From Paraplanobispora siamensis (GTDB lineage: Bacteria; Actinomycetota; Actinomycetes; Streptosporangiales; Streptosporangiaceae), in NCBI RefSeq assembly GCF_016863175.1, contig NZ_BOOJ01000022.1, positions 186,001 through 250,000 of the forward strand: a stretch of DNA of 64,000 nt. The letters run 5' to 3'. The translations under genes were made by a program, and so were the position numbers. The notes beneath the pieces were generated by a model. That model was not told the DNA's origin. It was given only the letters and a program-made list of their open reading frames with translations, and ran no database searches. How positions within the stretch are numbered: position 1 is the first letter of the stretch; each line of letters starts with the position of its first letter. Below are positions 31,580 to 40,599 of this stretch, in pieces.

Positions 31580-33529
31580 TCAGCGCCGGGCGATCGTGAT
31601 CGCCTCGGTGAAGCGGCGGTGGCGGGCCAGCTCCTGCTCCACCGGCTCCAGCACGAGCGCGCGGGCCACCTCCCCCACGCTCGCGCGCAGCGCCTTGGCC
31701 GCCTTGCGCGCCCTGCGGCGGGCGCCGATCCAGGCGACGATCCGGGACAGCAGGGCCAGCACGAGGCCGAGCAGGATGCCGCCGAGCAGCAGCGCGGTGG
31801 GCCAGGGCAGCTCGCCCGCGGTCGGCACCGGCAGCTCGGGCAGACGGAGATAGTCCATGACGAACAGGCCGAGCAGCCACAGGGCGCCCGCCACCGCCGT
31901 GGCGAGCACCAGCCACTGGGCCGCCCCCGCCACCCGCCACCAGAGGGGCCGCCGGGACGCCCCGAGCGAGGTGGTGGCCACGGCCCGGTCGAGCCGGTCC
32001 TCCAGCTCGTTCACCCGCGACCGGGCCGCGTGCCGTACGGCGGCCGCCCACGCTTCCGGGAGTCCCGCCGAGGCGGCGGCGGCCGCGTCGCGGATCGCCG
32101 TGTCCATCTGGGAGCGCTGCACGGTGCCGGCCGTCGGGATCGAGGTTCGCCCGACCGCGTCCCCTGCGTTCTCCGGTCTCTCCGTGCCCGATGCCGGCTC
32201 CGACCGGCCCGCGGGCGTGCCGAGACGGAGCCTGCGGAGCGGATCCGGCCGGAGGCGGCGGATCCACCGGGTGACCGGCCAGCCGGTGGCGGCGACCGAG
32301 CGGTGCCGGTGCGCCTTGGCCACCGCCTCGACGACGAGCGGGACCCCGGCGGCCTGCGACAGCGCGGAGGTCAGCGGACCCGCCAGGGAGTCCGCGGGCA
32401 CCTCCCGGACCGGCACGGGATCGGCCGGCGCCGGCCGCCGGGCCACCACCCCGCCACTCGCCGATCCGCCCGTGACCTCCCGGCCGCCCTTCGACAGACC
32501 GCCCTCCGATCCGCCCGTGGCCTCCCGGCCGCCCTTCGCCCGGCCGCCTGCCGATCCATCCGTGATCTCCCGGCCGCCCTTCGACAGACCGCCCTCCGGC
32601 CCGCCGGTGATCTCCCGGCCGTCCGGCGGCCGGAGGCCGGCGCCGTCCCCGCCCGGCCCGTGCGCCGCGCCGGCCAGGACGTCGGCGGCGGAGCCCACGT
32701 CGGCGGACAGGCGGGCGGCCCAGGAGCGCCGGTCGGCGACCCGTGAGGCGAGCAGGGAGCGCAGGTCGGGAACGCCCGCGCCGGTGCGCGCCGAGACACC
32801 GATCACCGGCACCCCGCCCAGGCCGTCCTCGGCGAGCAGCCGCCGCAGGTCCGCCAGGCACCGCTCCACCGCGGCCGGGGCGAGCCGGTCGATCTGGTTC
32901 AGGACGACCACCATGACGTCCCGGTGCCGGGCCAGGGGCTTGAGATAGCGGTCGTGCACGGCCGCGTCGGCGTACTTCTGCGGGTCGAGCACCCACACCA
33001 GCAGGTCGACGAGCCGGGCGAGCCGGTCCACCTCCAGACGGTGCGCCAGCTCGATCGAGTCGTGGTCGGGCAGGTCGAGCAGGACCAGCCCGGCCAGCTC
33101 CTCCTCCCCGTCGCCTCCGGCACGCGCGGCCCCGTCCCAGGGCGCCGCGCCGTCGGCCGCACCGTCCCCGCCGCCCACCTCGTGCCGGCGGGGGATCTCC
33201 AGCCAGTCGAGCAGCGGCCCCGACCCGGCTCCCCGCCACAGGGCGGCCTGCGCGGTGGAGGTGGTCGGCCGGGTCACGCCGACCGTGGCGAGGGAGGTGC
33301 CGGACAGCAGGTTGAACAGCGACGACTTGCCGCTCCCCGTGGCTCCGGCCAGCGCCGCCACGGTGTGGTCCACCGACATGCTCCGCCGTACCCCGGCCCG
33401 GGAGATCACGGCGCGCGCCTGCGCCACCGCCTCGCCGTCCAGCCGCCCCTCGGCCGCCCCGGCGGCATCCTCCAGGGCCGCCAGCCGGTCGTCCAGGGAG
33501 ATCGAGCTCTCGCGCCGCAGCAGCTTCAC
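31580..33529 (-). CDS. Dynamin-like/YfjP-type membrane GTPase (second of pair)
   Basis: A 649-aa GTPase. G1 is GATGSGKSSLFN at residues 62-73, G2 RPTTSTAQA, G3 LLDLPDHDSIE, and G4 NQID near residue 190. Two hydrophobic segments near the C-terminus (WLVLATAVAGALWLLGLFV and ALLLGGILLGLVLALLS) anchor it, with a basic tail. The middle holds four copies of a 15-residue Gly-rich repeat. The GTG start at 33529 overlaps the stop of the upstream GTPase (GTGA). Paired GTPases with this layout resemble DynA/DynB of Streptomyces, which stabilise sporulation septa; that function is inferred from arrangement. An in-frame extension through the upstream gene is a shadow. Confidence 0.87.
   Translation of the reverse strand: MKLLRRESSISLDDRLAALEDAAGAAEGRLDGEAVAQARAVISRAGVRRSMSVDHTVAALAGATGSGKSSLFNLLSGTSLATVGVTRPTTSTAQAALWRGAGSGPLLDWLEIPRRHEVGGGDGAADGAAPWDGAARAGGDGEEELAGLVLLDLPDHDSIELAHRLEVDRLARLVDLLVWVLDPQKYADAAVHDRYLKPLARHRDVMVVVLNQIDRLAPAAVERCLADLRRLLAEDGLGGVPVIGVSARTGAGVPDLRSLLASRVADRRSWAARLSADVGSAADVLAGAAHGPGGDGAGLRPPDGREITGGPEGGLSKGGREITDGSAGGRAKGGREATGGSEGGLSKGGREVTGGSASGGVVARRPAPADPVPVREVPADSLAGPLTSALSQAAGVPLVVEAVAKAHRHRSVAATGWPVTRWIRRLRPDPLRRLRLGTPAGRSEPASGTERPENAGDAVGRTSIPTAGTVQRSQMDTAIRDAAAAASAGLPEAWAAAVRHAARSRVNELEDRLDRAVATTSLGASRRPLWWRVAGAAQWLVLATAVAGALWLLGLFVMDYLRLPELPVPTAGELPWPTALLLGGILLGLVLALLSRIVAWIGARRRARKAAKALRASVGEVARALVLEPVEQELARHRRFTEAITIARR
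32444..32623 (-). repeat. Four 45-bp in-frame repeats in the GTPase linker
   Basis: Four units of 45 bp encode variants of GGREITGGPEGGLSK. They separate the G domain from the region before the membrane helices. The units are diverged but clearly related, and all preserve the frame. Confidence 0.75.
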
Positions 33530-35334
33530 CTCTCGCCCACCTCCCGACCGGCCGCCCTCCGCTCGGCCGCCTCCCCGTCCACCGGTACGGCTGCCTTCCG
33601 CCCGGCCGGCACGGCCGCTTCTCCCTCCACCGCCCGCGCCGCGGCGCGCAGGGCCGGGGCGGTCGTCTCCGGGGGCTCGACGGCGTCCAGCAGGGCGGTG
33701 AAGCGCGCGGCCTCCGCGTGCAGGATGTCCTCCACGCGGGTGCGCAGGTCGTCGCGGGCCTTGGTGGTCAGGGTGCGCACGGCCTGGTCGCCGAAGACGG
33801 CCTCCAGGAGCTTCTGGCTGAGCACGCTGGTCCCTCCGGCGATGCCGACCTCCAGTCCGGTCAGCCCGCCGGTGGAGGCGAACACCGCGATCATCAGCAG
33901 CAGGCCCGCCCCGTTGACGCCGAACGAGGCGATCCTGGCGGTGGTGCGCCGCTCCGTTCCCTCCTCGCGGACCAGGTCCAGCACGTACGCCTGCCAGTCC
34001 CTGACCGCCGTCTCCGCGGCCCGGCGCAGTCCCGCCGAGGCCCGGCCGAGCCGACCGGCCTCCACCGCCCCCGCCCCCTCCAGCAGCGTCCGCCCGGCGG
34101 GCAGGGACGACCACGCCTCCAGTGCGCGCTCGGCGGCGCCGTCGGCCGCCGCCCTGATCAGCGCCTCCACGCCGGTCTCCAGCGCCACCCGCAGCTCGTT
34201 CTCCGGCGCGGGCCGCCCGGTGAACAGGGCGACCAGGCGGTCGCGCAGCCGGCCCACCCGGCTCTCCAGGGAGCGCATCAGGTCGCCGGTGCCGATGAAG
34301 TCCTGCCAGCGGGCCAGCACCTCGCCGCGCAGCAGCGAGCCGTCCAGCATGCCCTCGTCGAAGGAGGCCAGCCCGGCGGCGTAGGCGGCGGTGATCGCCT
34401 CGCGCAGCTCCCCGGCCGCGGCACGCTGGCGGTCCACGGCGTCGGCGAGCGCGGGGACCCGTACAGCCAGGCTCTCCAGCGCCCCCGACAGGGTCTGGCG
34501 CACCACGTCGGCCCGCGCCTGGGCGTCGGCCGCGATGCCGGCCAGCCAGTCGGCGACCGGCCCGACCGCCGGGAGCGGCAGCCGGGCGTTCTCCTCCGGC
34601 AGCGTCAGCTCCGGCACCTCGAACAGGCGCGTCCCGCCCAGCCCGTTGGCCTCCAGCAGCCGGGCCAGGTCGGCGGCGACCACGCCCCGCGCCTCCGGCG
34701 GGACCCGGGACAGGATCACCGCCAGCGCCGTGCTGCGCTCCCGCGCCGCGCGCAGGAAGCTCCAGGGCACCTCGTCGGCGTAGCGGGCGGCGGTGGTGGT
34801 GAACAGCCACAGGTCCGCGGCGGCGAGCAGCTGGGCGGCCAGCTCCCGGTTGGCCGCGACGACCGAGTCGATGTCCGGGGCGTCGAGCAGGGCCAGGCCG
34901 GGCCTGAGCGCCTCGGCGACGACCACCCGCAGCGTGCCCGGCTCGCCCCTGCCGCTCCCGGTGACGCGGGCGAGGCCGGGCAGGACGCTCTGGGAGGTGA
35001 ACCAGTCGAGGTCGGCGGGGCTGGTCACCAGCGTGGGCGCCAGGGTGGTGGGGCGCAGCACGCCGGGCTCGGTGACGTCGGCCTCGACCAGGGAGTTCAC
35101 CAGTGTGGACTTGCCCGCCCCGGTGGAGCCGCCGACGACGGCCAGGAGCGGGGCGTCGATCGCGCTCAGGCGGGGAATGAGATAGTCGTCGAGCTGACCG
35201 GTCAGCTCCCGCAGCGCCCTGCGGTCGGCCTCGACGTCTCCGACCGCGAGCGGGAACAGGTCACGGTCGAGATGACGCCGCAACTCCCGCAGCGCCGTGA
35301 GCCTGTTGTCGTTCGCCTCCACAGGACCGGTCAT
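33526..35334 (-). CDS. Dynamin-like GTPase (first of pair)
   Basis: A 602-aa GTPase with G1 GGSTGAGKSTLVN at residues 68-80, G2 LRPTTLAPTLV, G3 LLDAPDIDS, and no clear NKxD at G4 (LSRVP). It shares the DxPDxDS G3 form with its partner. A long helical stalk follows, and a hydrophobic pair near residues 475-515 (GVNGAGLLLMIAVFASTGGLTGLEVGIAGG) may insert into the membrane, as in bacterial dynamins. The C-terminal 45 residues are Ala/Glu-rich. ATG 35334 is preferred over an upstream GTG as conserved sequence starts soon after. It is coupled to the next GTPase by a 4-nt overlap. Confidence 0.87.
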   Translation of the reverse strand: MTGPVEANDNRLTALRELRRHLDRDLFPLAVGDVEADRRALRELTGQLDDYLIPRLSAIDAPLLAVVGGSTGAGKSTLVNSLVEADVTEPGVLRPTTLAPTLVTSPADLDWFTSQSVLPGLARVTGSGRGEPGTLRVVVAEALRPGLALLDAPDIDSVVAANRELAAQLLAAADLWLFTTTAARYADEVPWSFLRAARERSTALAVILSRVPPEARGVVAADLARLLEANGLGGTRLFEVPELTLPEENARLPLPAVGPVADWLAGIAADAQARADVVRQTLSGALESLAVRVPALADAVDRQRAAAGELREAITAAYAAGLASFDEGMLDGSLLRGEVLARWQDFIGTGDLMRSLESRVGRLRDRLVALFTGRPAPENELRVALETGVEALIRAAADGAAERALEAWSSLPAGRTLLEGAGAVEAGRLGRASAGLRRAAETAVRDWQAYVLDLVREEGTERRTTARIASFGVNGAGLLLMIAVFASTGGLTGLEVGIAGGTSVLSQKLLEAVFGDQAVRTLTTKARDDLRTRVEDILHAEAARFTALLDAVEPPETTAPALRAAARAVEGEAAVPAGRKAAVPVDGEAAERRAAGREVGER

Positions 35335-35583
35335 TCCCGGCGAACAAGGCCCTAGACATGATTGTGCCCCACCACTCGACCGGGTCACGGGGGCGAACCC
35401 GGTAAAGCGGTGGGGCCGGCCCCGGCATCCGCAGGAAGGACCGGCAGCGGACTCGTCTCCCCCGCAGCTGGAGACGAGTCCCGGACCTTCCCCGTACTCC
35501 GGGGTGATCTGGGGTCATCTATCTCTATTGGAACGCATCAACCTCAATGCCAGGTGCGGCCTTCCTGAAAATTAGCTGAACGT

Positions 35584-36288
35584 TCAATCACCTTGAGGAG
35601 GCCTGAGAACGTATCCCACGCCGCGCAGGGTGTGGATCAACCGGGGCTCGGCCGTGTCGATCTTCCGCCGCAGGTAGGAGACGTAGGACTCCACGACCCC
35701 GGCGTCGCCGCCGAAGTCGTAGTTCCACACGTGGTCGAGGATCTGCGCCTTGGACAGCACCCGGCCGGTGTTGACCATGAGGTAGTGCAGGAGCTTGAAC
35801 TCCGTCGGCGACAGCCGTACCACCTCGCCGGCCTTCCAGACCTGGTGGGCCTCCTCGTCCAGCTCCAGGTCCCCGACCCGCAGGCGGACCGGCAGGTCCA
35901 GGTCTCCCCGGGTACGGCGGAGCACGGCCCGGATCCTGGCCAGGACCTCCTCCAGGCTGAAGGGCTTGGTCACGTAGTCGTCGGCCACCTTCAGACCGGT
36001 CACCTTGTCGTCGGTGGCGTCCCTGGCCGTCAGGAAGAGCACGGGCATCTGCCCGCCCATCTCCCGCAGCCGCCCCGCCACCGCGAATCCGTCCATGTCC
36101 GGCAGCATCACGTCGAGCACGACGAGATCGGGGCGGATCCGCTCGGCGAACTGCACCGCCTCCCTGCCGTCCACCGCGGTCATGACCTCGAAACCGGACA
36201 GGCGCAGGCTGGCGGAGAGCAGTTCCCGGATGTTCGGTTCGTCGTCCACCACCAACAGGCGGGCCTCAACTCTGTCCAGCACATCCAC
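35584..36288 (-). CDS. OmpR-type response regulator (second copy)
   Basis: A 234-aa regulator with a receiver (RLLVVDDEPNIRELLSASLRLSGFEV, phospho-Asp in DLVVLDVMLPDMDGF, KPFSLEEV lysine) and a winged-helix output domain (LSPTEFKLLHYLMVNTGRVLSKAQILDHVWNYDFGGD). It is strongly similar to the regulator at 37793-38515. The beta4-alpha4 loop reads VADDYVTKPF, one residue shorter than the VGGDDYVTKPF of its twin, a position near the signalling face. It lies after the kinase gene with a 116-nt gap. The first of two possible GTGs (36288, 36282) is used, with GGGAGA upstream. Confidence 0.9.
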   Translation of the reverse strand: MDVLDRVEARLLVVDDEPNIRELLSASLRLSGFEVMTAVDGREAVQFAERIRPDLVVLDVMLPDMDGFAVAGRLREMGGQMPVLFLTARDATDDKVTGLKVADDYVTKPFSLEEVLARIRAVLRRTRGDLDLPVRLRVGDLELDEEAHQVWKAGEVVRLSPTEFKLLHYLMVNTGRVLSKAQILDHVWNYDFGGDAGVVESYVSYLRRKIDTAEPRLIHTLRGVGYVLRPPQGD

Positions 36289-36404
36289 GAGGCTCTCCCA
36301 CCTCTCTGGAGAGCGGCTCAGCCCTGGCTGAACGTTTCCTGAGAGGAGTCTCAGCGTCCACGCGCGGCTCCCCCGCCGATCGACCCGGCACCTTCCGGGA
36401 GGGC

Positions 36405-37793
36405 TCAGTCGGTCTCGGGGGCGAGGGGGAGGACGACCCGGAAGGTCGCCCCCTTGCCGGGGACGGACTCCACGCCCACCGTGCCGCCGTGCGCCTCGAC
36501 CATGGCGGCGACGATGGACAGGCCCAGGCCGCTGCCTCCGGCGGAGGGGTCGCGGCGGCCGCGGGCGGAGTCGGCGCGGTAGAAGCGTTCGAAGACGCGC
36601 TCGCGCTGCTCGGCGGTGAGGCCCGGGCCCTCGTCGGCCACCTCGATGACGGCCGTGCCGTCCCGCGCGCGGAGCGTGATCCGGACGGGGGTGCCCTCCG
36701 GGGTGTGGGTGAGCGCGTTGGTCATCAGGTTGCCCACGACCTGGCGCAGCCGTACCTCGTCGCCCATGACGATCAGCGCGGCCCCGTCGACCGAGAGCGT
36801 GATCTCCCGTTCCGGGGCCAGGATCCGGGCGTCGTGGACCGCGTCGGCGGCGATGGCCAGCAGGTCCACCGGGCGCATGGACATCGGCCGCTGCTGGTCC
36901 AGCCGGGCCAGCATCAGCATGTCGTCCACGAGCAGGCCCATCCTGACCGCCTCCGACTCCATCCGGGCCATCAGCGGCGCGGCGTCGATGTCGGGCGCCT
37001 GCCGGTAGAACTCGGCGAAGCCGCGGATCGAGGTCAGCGGCGTGCGGAGTTCGTGGGAGGCGTCGGCGACGAACCTGCGCATCCGCTCCTCGGACCTGCG
37101 GGCCGCCGTCTCCGACTCCGACCGGGCCCGGAACGCCGCCTCGATCTGGGCGAGCATCCCGTTCAGCGACCGGCCCAGGCGGCCGACCTCGGTGTTCGGA
37201 TCCACGTCGGGGATGCGGCGGCTCAGGTCTCCGGCGGCGATCGCCTCGGCCGTGCGCTCGATCTCCTCCAGCGGGCGCAGGCTGCGCCGGATGACCGCCA
37301 CACCCGCCCCGGCCAGCGCCAGCATCAGGCCGCCGCCGCCGAGGAGCTCGATCAGGGCGAGCTGGCCGACGATCTGCCGGACCTCCGCCATGTCGACGGC
37401 CACGACCATGCTTCCCCCGGTGTCCAGCCGGATGACGCGGACCCGCCACTCCCCGATGCTGTACAGCCCCGCCGCCGCGTCGCCGCGCACCGGCGGGATC
37501 TCCCTGCCCTCCACGTCCGCCCCGCTGAGCGGGACGATCACCCGTCCGTCGGCGCCGCGGAGCTCCGCCTTCATGTCGGGCGGCATGATCTTGTTCGCCA
37601 GGTCGAACGGGGCCGGGCGGTTCAGGCGGCGCAGCAGGTTGCCGGTGGTGATGTCGATCTGGCTGTCCACCCGGTCGATCAGGTAGCCCCGCATGATCGA
37701 GACGCTGCCCACGCCGATCAGGAGCAGCGCGATGGCCAGCAGTACGAGGATGACGGCGATGAGCTTGACGCGGAGGGGGGTGCGGGTGAGCAT
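36405..37793 (-). CDS. Sensor histidine kinase (HAMP type)
   Basis: A 462-aa membrane kinase. A first helix (LIAVILVLLAIALLLIGVGSVSIM), an external sensor loop of about 120 residues, a second helix (LIELLGGGGLMLALAGAGVAVI), HAMP (RSLRPLEEIERTAEAIAAGDLSRRIP), HisKA (FVADASHELRTPLTSIRGFAEFYRQ) and HATPase (LRQVVGNLMTNALTHTPEGTPV, DEGPGLT, GSGLGLSIV). It should phosphorylate the regulator whose stop overlaps its start (TGATG), and perhaps also the second regulator downstream. GTG 37796 is an alternative start. Confidence 0.92.
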   Translation of the reverse strand: MLTRTPLRVKLIAVILVLLAIALLLIGVGSVSIMRGYLIDRVDSQIDITTGNLLRRLNRPAPFDLANKIMPPDMKAELRGADGRVIVPLSGADVEGREIPPVRGDAAAGLYSIGEWRVRVIRLDTGGSMVVAVDMAEVRQIVGQLALIELLGGGGLMLALAGAGVAVIRRSLRPLEEIERTAEAIAAGDLSRRIPDVDPNTEVGRLGRSLNGMLAQIEAAFRARSESETAARRSEERMRRFVADASHELRTPLTSIRGFAEFYRQAPDIDAAPLMARMESEAVRMGLLVDDMLMLARLDQQRPMSMRPVDLLAIAADAVHDARILAPEREITLSVDGAALIVMGDEVRLRQVVGNLMTNALTHTPEGTPVRITLRARDGTAVIEVADEGPGLTAEQRERVFERFYRADSARGRRDPSAGGSGLGLSIVAAMVEAHGGTVGVESVPGKGATFRVVLPLAPETD

Positions 37794-38515
37794 CACGGAC
37801 TCGGTGGGAGGCGGAGCACGTAACCGACCCCGCGCAACGTGTGGATCATGCGGGGGTCGGTGTTGTCTATCTTCCGGCGGAGCACGGAGACATAGGATTC
37901 CACGATCCCCACGTCACCGCGGAAGTCGTAGTCCCAGACGTGGTCGAGGATCTGCGCCTTGGACAGCACCCGCCCGGCGTTCGCCATGAAGTAGCGCAGC
38001 AGCTTGAACTCCGTCGGCGACAGCGCCACGGCCTTGCCCTTGCGCCACACCTCGTGGCTCTCCTCGTCGAGCTCGATGTCGGCGAAGGTGAGCCGGGGCG
38101 GCCGGGCGAGCGGGTCTCCCCCGCCGGTACGGCGCAGCACGGCCCGGATCCGGGCCACGACCTCCTCCAGGCTGAACGGCTTGGTGACGTAGTCGTCCCC
38201 GCCGACGGTCAGGCCGCGGATCTTGTCCTCGACGGCGTCGCGGGCGGTGAGGAACAGCACGGGCGTGTCGGTGCCGCCGCCGCGCAGCCGCCGTACGACG
38301 TCGAAGCCGTTCATGTCCGGGAGCATCACGTCGAGCACGATGAGGTCCGGGCGGTGACGCTGGACGGCCGCGACGGCGTCGGTGCCGTTGCCTGCGGTGT
38401 TCACCCCGAATCCGGCGAACCGCAGGCTCGCGGCGAGGAGTTCGAGGATGTTGGGCTCGTCCTCGACGATCAGCAGGCGGGCTTCGGGGGATTCGCTCAC
38501 GGGAATTATCTTCAC
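37793..38515 (-). CDS. OmpR-type response regulator (first copy)
   Basis: A 240-aa regulator with a receiver domain (RLLIVEDEPNILELLAASLRFAGFGV; phospho-Asp in DLIVLDVMLPDMNGF; GLTVGGDDYVTKPFSLEEV) and a winged-helix DNA-binding domain (LSPTEFKLLRYFMANAGRVLSKAQILDHVWDYDFRGDVGIVESYVSVLRRKID). It is first in a three-gene set of regulator, kinase and paralogous regulator. Its stop overlaps the kinase ATG. GTG 38515 is used; an internal GTG seven codons in would lose only the first six residues. Confidence 0.9.
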   Translation of the reverse strand: MKIIPVSESPEARLLIVEDEPNILELLAASLRFAGFGVNTAGNGTDAVAAVQRHRPDLIVLDVMLPDMNGFDVVRRLRGGGTDTPVLFLTARDAVEDKIRGLTVGGDDYVTKPFSLEEVVARIRAVLRRTGGGDPLARPPRLTFADIELDEESHEVWRKGKAVALSPTEFKLLRYFMANAGRVLSKAQILDHVWDYDFRGDVGIVESYVSVLRRKIDNTDPRMIHTLRGVGYVLRLPPSP

Positions 38516-38535
38516 CCGCCCACATGAGAAAGCCG

Positions 38536-39738
38536 TTAAGAGGACAGAACAGAGGTTATCCCCACCAGGTGCCTGGCTATCGCCAGGCTGGACGTCGCCG
38601 CAGGGGAGGGAGCGTTTCTGAGCAGAGCGATCCGGCCGTGCGCGTCCATCACGAAATCATCAGACAGGCTCCCGTCGCGGGCCACCGCCTGCGCCCGGAC
38701 GCCCCCGGCGGTCCTGACGAGGTCGGCCCCGGTCAGCTCGGGAACGTAGCGGCGCGCGGCCCTCAGGAAGGCGCCCCTGGCCAGGGACCCGGCCACCTCC
38801 CTGATCCCGGTCCGCCAGTGCCGTACGGCCATCCTCCGGGCGCCCTCCCAGGCCGCGATCCGGCGCAGGTCGCCGAGATCGACGTCACGCCATGAGTAGC
38901 CCTCCAGGGCCAGCGCCATCACCGCGTTGGGGCCGACCAGCACCTCGCCGTCGATCCGCCGGGTCAGGTGCACCCCGAGGAACGGGTAGCGGGGGTCGGG
39001 CACCGGGTAGATCAGGCCTCGGACCAGGTGCCTGGCCCCGTCGGCCAGCGCGTAGTACTCCCCGCGGAAGGGGACGATCCGCACGTCCCCCTCGACCCCG
39101 GCCATCCGGGCGACGGCGTCGGTGCCGAGCCCGGCGCAGACGACCAGCCCGTCGAAGCCCAGCCTGCGCCGCCCGTCCGGGCCGTCGGTCAGCACCTCCA
39201 CCCCGCTCGCGGTCTCCCGCAGCGCGCGGACCGTGTGCGAGAGCCGTACCGCCCCTCCCGCCTTCTCCACGTCGCGGGCCAGGCAGCGGGCGACCTCGGA
39301 AAAGTCGACGATCGCGGTGTGCGGGGAGTGCAGGGCGGCCACCCCGACGGCGTGCGGCTCGATCTCCCGCAGGCCCAGCGCGTCCAGCTCGGCGAGACCG
39401 GGGACGCCGTTGTCCCGGGCGCGCTCGGCGATGGCCCGCAGGCCGGACCGCTCGGCGGCGGTGGAGGCGATGACGAGCTTGCCGGCCTCGTCGTAGGGGA
39501 TGGCGTGCTCGGCGCAGTACTCCCGCAGGAGCGCGACGCCGTCCCGGCAGAGCTTCGCCTTGAGCGAGCCCGGCCGGTAGTACAGACCCGCGTGCACGAC
39601 CCCGCTGTTGTGCCCGGTCTGGTGGGCCGCGACGCGGTCCTCCTTGTCGAGGACCGTCACCCGGGCGCCGCGGGTCAGCGCGAGCTCCCGGGCGATCGCC
39701 AGACCGACGATGCCCGCGCCCACGACCCCGATGTTCAT
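38536..39738 (-). CDS. lhgO: L-2-hydroxyglutarate oxidase
   Basis: A 400-aa FAD-dependent oxidase of the DAO family. The dinucleotide motif VVGAGIVGLAIARELALTRG starts at residue 4. AAHQTGHNSGVVHAGLYYRPGSLKAKLC is the LhgO signature, and FVMDAHGRIALLRNAPSPAATSSLAIA is the C-terminal FAD-contact region. The enzyme oxidises L-2-hydroxyglutarate to 2-oxoglutarate, clearing an off-target metabolite. AGGAGG lies just before the ATG. It is divergent from a TetR gene across 183 nt that contains two palindromes, so it may be under TetR control. Confidence 0.93.
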   Translation of the reverse strand: MNIGVVGAGIVGLAIARELALTRGARVTVLDKEDRVAAHQTGHNSGVVHAGLYYRPGSLKAKLCRDGVALLREYCAEHAIPYDEAGKLVIASTAAERSGLRAIAERARDNGVPGLAELDALGLREIEPHAVGVAALHSPHTAIVDFSEVARCLARDVEKAGGAVRLSHTVRALRETASGVEVLTDGPDGRRRLGFDGLVVCAGLGTDAVARMAGVEGDVRIVPFRGEYYALADGARHLVRGLIYPVPDPRYPFLGVHLTRRIDGEVLVGPNAVMALALEGYSWRDVDLGDLRRIAAWEGARRMAVRHWRTGIREVAGSLARGAFLRAARRYVPELTGADLVRTAGGVRAQAVARDGSLSDDFVMDAHGRIALLRNAPSPAATSSLAIARHLVGITSVLSS

Positions 39739-39876
39739 GACAGGACCTCCTCAAGAGCCCGGGACGCGCATTCCCGAAAGCTAGCGGCTACCCGGCCGCA
39801 GGAGAAGAGAGATGGGGTAGGAGGCCCCGGGACGGGGAAACGGCTCTGTGGAACCCCCGCTTCCGGGCAGAAAAAT

Positions 39877-39904
39877 AAACCGGGTTTGATTTTGAACCGA
39901 GTTC
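39877..39904. promoter_or_regulatory. Paired 11-bp palindromes between lhgO and tetR
   Basis: AAACCGGGTTT (39877-39887) and GAACCGAGTTC (39894-39904) are each perfect inverted repeats, with one- and three-base centres, and their centres are 17 bp apart. They stand in an AT-rich stretch just before the TetR ATG. This arrangement suits two TetR dimers and could control both divergent genes. Confidence 0.5.
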
Positions 39905-39921
39905 GTTTTTATGGTGGGAAG

Positions 39922-40566
39922 ATGACGGGCTTACGGGAACGGAAGAAGGAACAGACCCGGCGGCGGATCGCCGAGGTGGCCCTGCGGATGTTCGCCGAAC
40001 GCGGCTTCGAGGCCGTGACGGTCAACGAGATCGCCGAGGCCGCGGAGGTCGCGAAGGTGACCTTGTTCAAGTACTTCCCCACCAAGGAGTCGCTCGTTCT
40101 GCGCGGAGTGGGCGAGGAGGACCTGGCCGGCATCGTCGCCGGACGCCCGCCCGGGCACTCGCCCCTCGAGGCGTTGCGGGCGCACTGCATGGCCCTGGTC
40201 GCCTCCTCCGCGGTGACGCGGGACATGGACGAGCTGGTCGCCCGGGTCCAGGTGATCCTCGGCAGCCCGGCACTGAGAGCCGGCGCCGGCGCCCTCCTCT
40301 ACCGGCAGCGCCGCGCGCTGGCGAAGGCGCTGGCCGAGGAGCACGAGGAGACGGTCGCGGCCCTGATGGCGGCCCAGATCACCGCCTGCCTGCACACCGT
40401 CCAGGAGGAGTTCTTCCAGCGCCTGGCGGCCGGGGCCGCGCCGGAGGCGGCCTACGACCACCTGGCGGGGGACGTCAAGCTCGCCTTCGACCTGCTGGAG
40501 CACGGCATCGGACCGCGGTCGCCGCGGCTGTCCGGCGGTCGTCCCGGCGAGTCCGGCGGGCGCTGA
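39922..40566 (+). CDS. TetR-family transcriptional regulator
   Basis: A 214-aa repressor. The DNA-binding domain reads RRRIAEVALRMFAERGFEAVTVNEIAEAAEVAKVTLFKYFPTKESLV, with the KVTLFKYFPTKE recognition helix typical of the family. The C-terminal ligand domain is helical and ends in a Gly/Arg/Pro-rich tail of about 20 residues. ATG 39922 is used because the helix-turn-helix begins soon after. It is probably autoregulated through the palindromes at 39877-39904. The ligand is unknown. Confidence 0.92.
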   Translation: MTGLRERKKEQTRRRIAEVALRMFAERGFEAVTVNEIAEAAEVAKVTLFKYFPTKESLVLRGVGEEDLAGIVAGRPPGHSPLEALRAHCMALVASSAVTRDMDELVARVQVILGSPALRAGAGALLYRQRRALAKALAEEHEETVAALMAAQITACLHTVQEEFFQRLAAGAAPEAAYDHLAGDVKLAFDLLEHGIGPRSPRLSGGRPGESGGR

Positions 40567-40599
40567 AAGCGGTGCCCGGCGGATACCCCGGCGGATGCC

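Noticed and set aside
31580-34810. A single 1076-codon minus-strand frame suggesting fused GTPases
   Set aside because: The first half is the upstream GTPase read in the wrong frame; the real second GTPase starts at the GTGA overlap at 33529.
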